Origin: Candidatus Colwellbacteria bacterium RIFCSPHIGHO2_02_FULL_45_17
GTDB lineage: Bacteria; Patescibacteriota; Minisyncoccia; UBA6257; Colwellbacteraceae
Assembly: GCA_001817685.1 (NCBI GenBank)
Contig: MHIV01000026.1
Span: 912 to 19,416 of the forward strand
Direction of reading: 5' to 3'
DNA: 18,505 nt
Each line of letters begins with the position of its first letter. Position 1 is the stretch's first letter. A program made the position numbers and the translations under genes. Below the pieces are notes generated by a model, which worked only from the letters and a program-made list of their open reading frames with translations, had not been told where the DNA came from and did no database searches. Of this stretch, positions 14,224-18,505 are shown one piece after another.

Positions 14224-15137
14224 CTTCCATGAAGATATGTATCAATGCTTAGTACTGCCTTAACGGCATCTCCTGCCGAAACATTATTTTGCTTTACTAG
14301 CACATCAGATGCATCACCAGCAGCCCAAATTCCTTCCAAAGAGGAACGCTGAGTTCGATGGTCAACAACAATCTCACCAAACTTATTCATATCAACTAAT
14401 CCTTTCACAAAATCAGTATTTGGGACTGCCCCGACCTCGACAAAAACTCCCTGAACCGTTAACTCTTTGGTTTCATTTGTGTTTCCATCTTCGTATTTCA
14501 GGCCTGTTACAAATTTGTCTCCGACGATTTCTTTGACACTTGCCATAGTAATAACGGTCACTTTGTCGTTTGCCATAACTTTTTCCTGCGTAGTGGAATC
14601 GCCTTTTAAACTATCGGTGTACTCCAGTAGATAAATCTTCTCGGCATATTGGAATAAATCTATGACCGCCTCGAGTCCCGCATTTCCTCCGCCGACGACA
14701 GCAACAGTTTTACCGCCGAAGAGCGGTGCGTCACAGGTTGAACAATATACAACTCCCTTACCATCAAACTCCGCTTCCCCCGGAACACCAAGTCTTTTTC
14801 TGCGACTGCCGGAGGCGACAAGCATGGTTTTAGTTTCAAATTTATTGCCGGCATCAGTTTTCACAACAAAGCCATCGTCTGATTTCTTAACTTCGTTCAC
14901 TAACTCTCCATCAACTATGTCTATGCCTTCTTGGGCCCTCAGGTGGTCTTCCAGCATTTTCGCAAATTCAAAACCAGAAATTGATTTTGTCCCAATCCAG
15001 TTTTGAACGTCAGCAGATGTTTCCGACTGACCGCCAAATGATTTAGCGATTACAGCAGTTTTAATTTTTTTTCTGGCAGCATAAACTCCAGCGGCAACTC
15101 CGCCGGGCCCGCCGCCAACTATTATTAATTCATACAT
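14178..15137 (-). CDS. trxB: Thioredoxin reductase-like flavoprotein, NADH-type (AhpF-like)
   Basis: FAD-dependent disulfide reductase. GGGPGGVAAGVYAA (8-21) binds FAD, and the redox pair C132-xx-C135 is in YCSTCDAPLF. GGGNAGLEA (149-157) is the dinucleotide loop, and WAAGDA is near the C-terminus. After the second Rossmann strand it reads IYLLEYTDSLKGD, where classical TrxB has an HRRxxxR motif that grips NADPH phosphate; the acidic sequence resembles AhpF, so NADH is the likely donor. The start is taken as ATG 15137 (MYELIIVGG). A GTG at 15161 is in frame but lies within a palindromic repeat. No Shine-Dalgarno is seen. It heads a unit running into the LTD-like gene. A partner thioredoxin is not encoded next to it, although a DsbA-like protein is nearby. 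Confidence 0.9.
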   Translation of the reverse strand: MYELIIVGGGPGGVAAGVYAARKKIKTAVIAKSFGGQSETSADVQNWIGTKSISGFEFAKMLEDHLRAQEGIDIVDGELVNEVKKSDDGFVVKTDAGNKFETKTMLVASGSRRKRLGVPGEAEFDGKGVVYCSTCDAPLFGGKTVAVVGGGNAGLEAVIDLFQYAEKIYLLEYTDSLKGDSTTQEKVMANDKVTVITMASVKEIVGDKFVTGLKYEDGNTNETKELTVQGVFVEVGAVPNTDFVKGLVDMNKFGEIVVDHRTQRSSLEGIWAAGDASDVLVKQNNVSAGDAVKAVLSIDTYLHGRWTTTPLPADPQYEW

Positions 15138-15145
15138 ATTCTGGT

Positions 15146-15181
15146 AGTGGGCGAGCCTCACCCGCGACGGGCGGGCCGCCT
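15146..15181 (-). repeat. REP-like palindromic repeat, copy B, before trxB
   Basis: On the minus strand GGGTGAGGCTCGCCCACT (15146-15163) matches copy A at 1950-1967 with one mismatch. It is extended 5' by GC-rich DNA (15164-15181) including a CGGG/CCCG pairing. It ends 8 nt before the trxB ATG, so it sits in the 5' leader and would place a strong hairpin next to the start codon. Confidence 0.55.
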
Positions 15182-15208
15182 ATCAAAATGAGTGTGTATA
15201 TAGAAACT

Positions 15209-15236
15209 ATTGTAGATTACGACGACTAAAACGCAA
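15209..15236 (-). promoter_or_regulatory. Candidate promoter of trxB
   Basis: On the minus strand TTGCGT (15231-15236) is followed by a 16-nt spacer and TACAAT (15209-15214). The leader of ~65 nt would contain the palindromic repeat. The -35 overlaps the U-tract of the zinc-ribbon terminator. TATATA at 15197-15202 is an alternative -10. Confidence 0.35.
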
Positions 15237-15260
15237 AACCTCCCCAAAGTTGAGGAGGTT
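15230..15260 (-). terminator. Rho-independent terminator of the zinc-ribbon gene
   Basis: Read on the minus strand, AACCTCC (15254-15260) pairs with GGAGGTT (15237-15243), with extra pairs near the loop. It is followed by a TTTTGCGTTTT tract. It lies 22 nt after the zinc-ribbon stop and separates that gene from trxB. Confidence 0.7.
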
Positions 15261-15281
15261 CTGTCGAGTCGAGCAATATTG

Positions 15282-15509
15282 CTAGACCGCTTCTTCGCCT
15301 TCGCCGGCTGAATCACCACCGTCACCAGCTCCGTCATCCGTAGTAGTAACGTCAGGAGTTTCAGGGGCAGCCTCAGGAGCCTCTGCAGGAGCAGCCTCAG
15401 GCTGACCTTGTTCTTCGTCTTCGTTTAGTATTTCCATAGGAATATTACATGTTGGGCAATTGCCCGGCTCGTTAGAAACGTATTCGCATTGTCTACACCG
15501 GTATCTCAT
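15282..15509 (-). CDS. Small zinc-ribbon protein with acidic tail
   Basis: A 75-aa protein. Residues 1-25 form a zinc ribbon with two CxxC knuckles (CRQC at 5-8 and CPTC at 18-21), like rubredoxin or DZR-type ribbons. The remaining ~45 residues are a low-complexity tail of Ala, Glu, Pro, Asp and Gly, ending EGEEAV. No catalytic residues are visible. It has its own promoter (15555-15584) and terminator (15230-15260), so it appears to be a single-gene unit or the end of the dsbA unit. Iron instead of zinc is possible, which would suit the redox genes on both sides. Function unknown. Confidence 0.75.
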   Translation of the reverse strand: MRYRCRQCEYVSNEPGNCPTCNIPMEILNEDEEQGQPEAAPAEAPEAAPETPDVTTTDDGAGDGGDSAGEGEEAV

Positions 15510-15554
15510 AAACCCAACAATTCTTTAAGCGACCTTTTAAGCTTTAGGACCTAC

Positions 15555-15584
15555 AATATATCTTCTAAAAATTGATTTGTCCAA
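15555..15584 (-). promoter_or_regulatory. Candidate promoter of the zinc-ribbon gene
   Basis: On the minus strand TTGGAC (15579-15584) is followed by an 18-nt spacer and TATATT (15555-15560), directly after the dsbA stop. The leader would be about 40 nt, longer than elsewhere in the window. Confidence 0.45.
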
Positions 15585-16331
15585 TTAATTTGCGTCCGCG
15601 AGCTCCTGTTCGATTACTGCTCTGATTTGCTCATACGGCACTGCGCCAACAATTCTCGTACCGTTTATAAAGAATGTCGGTGTCCCGGTTACGCCGAGCG
15701 CAATACCTTCCTCTATATCAGTGGCCACGGCGGACGCGTATTTGTCGGAGTCTAGACAGCCATCAAACTCGCTCCCATTCACGCCGATCTCCCTTGCCCA
15801 TTGTTTGAAGCTCGAGACACCAAGCAAGTCCTGTCCATCAAATATTCTGTCGTGCATTCTCCAGTACTCATTGTTCCCAAGTTGATCTCTAACACACCTA
15901 GCCGCCTCGGCGGCTTTTTGCGCCTGCGGGTGAATCGAAGAAAGCGGAAAATCTTTATAAACAAACCTGGCCTTGCCAGTATTAACGTACTCAGCTATCA
16001 CCCGAGGAAGACTCTCGTTAAAAAACTTTGCGCAGAAAGGACATTGGAAATCTGAGTATTCGACTATTGTAACCGGAGCATCCTCATCTCCAAGAAACGG
16101 CGCATCACCAACCTCCGGAGCTCCGCCTCGCACTACATCTGGCAAAACAGCGCCCTCATTATCTGTCGGCGCGAAGCCCGTCCCGTTAGAGCCACCTGTA
16201 CTCGGCCCGAAAACATAGATTAGCGTTCCGGATATAACCAGCGCAGATACAAGGATGCTAGTCCCTAAATAGCTAGGGCTGTTGCCCAGAAATTGGAAGT
16301 TCTTCTTCGTAGCTTTAGTTGTCTCCTCCAT
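15585..16331 (-). CDS. Membrane-anchored DsbA-like thiol oxidoreductase
   Basis: Thioredoxin-fold protein (Thioredoxin_4/DsbA-DsbG group) that forms or shuffles disulfides outside the membrane. One N-terminal membrane segment lies at ~22-42, then a Gly/Pro-rich linker and the domain from ~76. The active site is C97-P-F-C100 in SDFQCPFCAKFF. GVTGTPTFFING (213-224) has the cis-Pro (P218). C146 and C192 in the inserted helical region may form a second disulfide. At 248 aa it fits anchored DsbA proteins of Gram-positive and CPR bacteria. A partner such as VKOR or DsbB is not in the window. It starts 2 nt after the stop of the small membrane-protein gene and is co-transcribed with it. Confidence 0.9.
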   Translation of the reverse strand: MEETTKATKKNFQFLGNSPSYLGTSILVSALVISGTLIYVFGPSTGGSNGTGFAPTDNEGAVLPDVVRGGAPEVGDAPFLGDEDAPVTIVEYSDFQCPFCAKFFNESLPRVIAEYVNTGKARFVYKDFPLSSIHPQAQKAAEAARCVRDQLGNNEYWRMHDRIFDGQDLLGVSSFKQWAREIGVNGSEFDGCLDSDKYASAVATDIEEGIALGVTGTPTFFINGTRIVGAVPYEQIRAVIEQELADAN

Positions 16332-16333
16332 GT

Positions 16334-16735
16334 TTACTGATTTTGGTATTCCCTAATAATTTGCATGACCTGACTGTCTTCACCGACATCGCCAATGAAG
16401 AGTATATTATCATAGTTTAAGAAAAGTTTCCCAGGGCTCCAAACAGATAAAGTAAGCGGGATAATTTGATACGAGATTTGAGTTGGATCGTCTGAATTAA
16501 CCGTTGCTTGAATTGTGTAAACGTTGCTGAGTGTCAAGCGTGGAAAATAGCTTAATCTTCCAAAATAGATTTCTCCATTCTCAAGCAATACACCGCTAAG
16601 CGTGTTGTCCACTCCGACAAAAGAATTCTGCCAGAGATAATATCCAAATAAGAACGCGATGACGACGCTAAAGACTACAACGCCTATTATGGCTGGTTTT
16701 CCCTCTTTGGGATTTTTCTCCCGAGATACTTTCAT
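16334..16735 (-). CDS. Small single-TM protein of unknown function
   Basis: A 133-aa protein with a basic N-terminus, one membrane segment at ~15-35 and an outside domain of ~95 residues predicted to be mostly beta strand (GEIYFGRLSYFPRLTLSNVYTIQ). I do not recognise a named family. The ATG at 16735 has AAGGA 4 nt upstream, one of the few Shine-Dalgarno-like sites in the window. It is the first gene of a unit with dsbA (2-nt gap), so it may assist or be a substrate of the oxidoreductase, although it has no cysteine itself. Confidence 0.75.
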   Translation of the reverse strand: MKVSREKNPKEGKPAIIGVVVFSVVIAFLFGYYLWQNSFVGVDNTLSGVLLENGEIYFGRLSYFPRLTLSNVYTIQATVNSDDPTQISYQIIPLTLSVWSPGKLFLNYDNILFIGDVGEDSQVMQIIREYQNQ

Positions 16736-16750
16736 AAAATCCTTGCTTTG

Positions 16751-16779
16751 TTTACCATAAAGTAACGAATAATTAAAAT
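16751..16779 (+). promoter_or_regulatory. Leaderless promoter of the flippase gene
   Basis: TTTACC (16751-16756), a 17-nt spacer and TAAAAT (16774-16779), 6 nt before the ATG. Both boxes are close to sigma70 consensus, and the transcription start would fall on the start codon. No Shine-Dalgarno is present. Confidence 0.6.
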
Positions 16780-16785
16780 GATAGC

Positions 16786-18261
16786 ATGAAAAACCCGATT
16801 AAGGCGGCGCCGAAAATCAAGAAATTCTTATTGAATAACGAGTCGACCGCCCAGACAATTGTTAAAAATACTTTTTGGCTTTCACTTAGCGAGTCTGTCG
16901 GTAGAGCCCTAAGAATCGCGATAATAATCTACGCAGCGAGAGTCCTGGGTGCTGCGGGCTGGGGAACCTTTTCCTATATGGCAAGTCTTGCAGCAGTTTT
17001 CACGATATTCGCAGATATAGGAATCAGTACTGTGCTTGTGCGCGAAGTGACAAAATCCCCTGAGGCGGAAGCCAAATACTTCTCCACGACATTTATCATA
17101 AAACTCGCACTTACTTTGGCGAGCTTCCTATTTCTAGTGTTTGTAACACCGCTATTCACTGGCATTCCTCTATCCAAGCCCCTCCTTGTCTCAATAGGAC
17201 TCTTATTCGTCTTTGATTCCTTCAGAAGATTCGGGACATCGATGTTCCGAGCCAGAGAGAAAATGGAGAAGGAGGCATTAATTAATATTTTTACCCAGCT
17301 TATAATCGTCGTCGGCGGTTTCGTCGCTCTGTTCATGAGAGAGACACCAGAGTCGCTAGCCGCTGCATATGCATTCGGTGCGGGAGTAGGACTTATCACG
17401 GCGGGCTACTTTCTCAGAGATAATTTAAAACAGCTTTTCTCTGGATTCGATAAGACGTTAGTGCGTTCGATTATTAAAGCGGCATGGCCACTATCACTCG
17501 CGGCAATCTTCGGCATGCTTCTCGTCAATATCGATACAGTGATGATCGGGTGGTTTCGGGAAGCCGAATATGTTGGATACTATTCTGCTGCGCAAAAGCC
17601 CATCGCCCTTTTGTATATACTCCCTACGCTAATCGTCGGGGGAGTTTTCCCACCGCTTGCAAGACTTGCAAGAAAAAACGACTTAGAATTCAAAAGAATA
17701 TTTGAAAGAGCTCTCGGAGGAATCACGGCTGTGGCATTCCCGATATCAATCGGGATAATGCTCACTTCGAGCGAAATCGTCTCTTTTCTTTACGGCGATG
17801 CCTACGCTGCCGCTGCGGGACCGCTCAGGATTCTTGCGCTCACGGTCCTTACGGCATTTCCAATAAGTATTATTGTTCATGGCGTTTTCGCATACAACGA
17901 ACAGAAAAAGCTTGTTCCTCTTTGGGCCTCTGGTGCCGGGTTGAACATTGCACTTAATCTCTGGCTCATACCGCGCTTAGGTATTTCTGGCCCAGCCTGG
18001 GCAAGCCTTGTAACACAGTTCATAATCAACGGACTAATCTGGAGGAAAATGAAGCGTGTAAACAACTTCAGTATTTCGAATAAACTACCGGCGATACTTC
18101 TTGCGACGTTTATGATGAGCATAACCGCAATCATCGGTAAGTTGCTTGATGTACACCTCTTTATAATCATAGCTTTTGCCGCGGCCGCTTACTTCGCGAG
18201 TCTCACTTTTAGCGGAGGAAGTATTATTCATGAGCTTCGAGGCATAGCCAAACGCGCATGA
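16786..18261 (+). CDS. Polysaccharide flippase (Wzx/MATE-like, MOP superfamily)
   Basis: An integral membrane protein of 491 aa with about 12-14 hydrophobic helices along its length, typical of the polysaccharide biosynthesis/Wzx branch of the MOP superfamily. It would move lipid-linked sugars across the membrane for cell-surface glycan. Supporting strings are the N-terminal NTFWLSLSESVGRALRIAII, the segment RVLGAAGWGTFSYM (52-65), the central NIDTVMIGWF and ISGPAWASLVTQF near residues 403-415. MurJ is a related alternative, but the N-terminal pattern fits Wzx better. It has its own leaderless promoter and overlaps truB by 4 nt (ATGA). It ends in TGA, showing that TGA is a stop in this genome. 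Confidence 0.88.
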   Translation: MKNPIKAAPKIKKFLLNNESTAQTIVKNTFWLSLSESVGRALRIAIIIYAARVLGAAGWGTFSYMASLAAVFTIFADIGISTVLVREVTKSPEAEAKYFSTTFIIKLALTLASFLFLVFVTPLFTGIPLSKPLLVSIGLLFVFDSFRRFGTSMFRAREKMEKEALINIFTQLIIVVGGFVALFMRETPESLAAAYAFGAGVGLITAGYFLRDNLKQLFSGFDKTLVRSIIKAAWPLSLAAIFGMLLVNIDTVMIGWFREAEYVGYYSAAQKPIALLYILPTLIVGGVFPPLARLARKNDLEFKRIFERALGGITAVAFPISIGIMLTSSEIVSFLYGDAYAAAAGPLRILALTVLTAFPISIIVHGVFAYNEQKKLVPLWASGAGLNIALNLWLIPRLGISGPAWASLVTQFIINGLIWRKMKRVNNFSISNKLPAILLATFMMSITAIIGKLLDVHLFIIIAFAAAAYFASLTFSGGSIIHELRGIAKRA

Positions 18262-18505
18262 TAACGAGCGTCGTAAAACCGAGAGGAATTACTTCTCATG
18301 ACGTCGTTAATGAAATACGGAAAATAACTGGGGAGAGGCGCGTTGGACACGGAGGAACCCTCGATCCTTTTGCAGAAGGAGTCCTGGTTATAGCCATCTC
18401 GAGAGAATCCACAAAAAAGCTGGGAGAGATTTTACTGGGCGCGGACAAGGAATATCTGGCGACAATCGAGCTCGGCAAAACGAGTTCTACGGGCGACCCG
18501 GAGGG
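18258..18505 (+). CDS. truB: tRNA pseudouridine(55) synthase, 5' part
   Basis: The first 82 codons are present and the gene continues beyond the right edge. The frame from ATG 18258 gives MITSVVKPRGITSHDVVNEI, then GHGGTLDPFAEGVL with the catalytic Asp36, and DKEYLATIELGKTSSTGDPEG. These are TruB hallmarks: the KPxGxTS motif, GGTLDP and the KxY region. The protein makes pseudouridine 55 in the T-loop of tRNA. The start overlaps the flippase stop (ATGA), so translation is probably coupled. Identification is firm although only the N-terminal part is visible. Confidence 0.93.
   Translation, partial: MITSVVKPRGITSHDVVNEIRKITGERRVGHGGTLDPFAEGVLVIAISRESTKKLGEILLGADKEYLATIELGKTSSTGDPE

Noticed and set aside
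15138..15161. GTG start extending TrxB by eight residues
   Set aside because: The extra residues are encoded by the palindromic repeat, and the FAD motif begins normally from ATG 15137.
18259..18261. TGA recoded as glycine (Gracilibacteria/SR1 code)
   Set aside because: TGA ends the flippase exactly where truB begins with an ATGA overlap, and other genes contain no in-frame TGA.
1..18505. CRISPR array, rRNA, transposase or integrase
   Set aside because: No regularly spaced direct repeats, rRNA-like stretches or recombinase motifs were seen on either strand.

Overview
The window looks like a fragment of a Candidate Phyla Radiation genome (Patescibacteria, most likely a Parcubacteria-type lineage). 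The grounds are split transketolase subunits, a release factor 1 without its N-terminal domain, coiled-coil/MltB wall proteins, an LTD-like protein, tightly packed genes with 1-46 nt overlaps, few Shine-Dalgarno sites and moderate GC. TGA is used as a normal stop (flippase gene), so the Gly-TGA code of Gracilibacteria/SR1 is not supported. The lineage is inferred from gene content only.

Layout, left to right. (1) 1-466: the end of a minus-strand gene for a single-TM secreted protein, clearly richer in GC than the rest, with a strong Shine-Dalgarno site and a Thr-rich linker; it may be foreign DNA or an assembly chimera. (2) 467-786: a gene-free stretch with four consecutive stem-loops, then a promoter. 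(3) 787-1944 (+): rpmE and a short prfA. (4) 1945-2194: a convergent intergenic region packed with hairpins that also holds a diverged second copy of the prfA 3' end. (5) 2195-4310 (-): rplY and a lytic transglycosylase. (6) 4396-12555 (-): a nine-gene run headed by GAPDH, then a CapA-like protein, RpiB, Rpe, both transketolase halves, a PfkB kinase, an unrecognised 414-aa protein and class II aldolase. (7) 12580-16735 (-): an uncharacterised membrane protein, DsbA-like thioredoxin protein, zinc ribbon, an NADH-type (AhpF-like) thioredoxin reductase, LTD-like protein, SpoU methyltransferase and DUF192. (8) 16786-18505 (+): flippase and the start of truB.

How the genes work together. The large operon carries the non-oxidative pentose phosphate pathway (Rpe, RpiB, transketolase) plus lower glycolysis entry (aldolase, GAPDH) and a sugar kinase, enough to turn pentose and hexose phosphates into triose phosphates, with no transaldolase seen here. 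The unknown 414-aa protein lies inside this operon, overlapping the kinase and 2 nt from the aldolase. The upstream group is mostly redox and envelope related.

The most distinctive signals are: perfect TATAAT boxes exactly 6-7 nt before three start codons, and near-consensus boxes before two others, implying leaderless mRNAs; the duplicated prfA 3' end beside palindromic repeats, one of which recurs upstream of trxB; the unknown protein in the carbon operon; and an RpiB with Asp at the ring-opening His position. No rRNA, tRNA, CRISPR array or transposase gene was seen.
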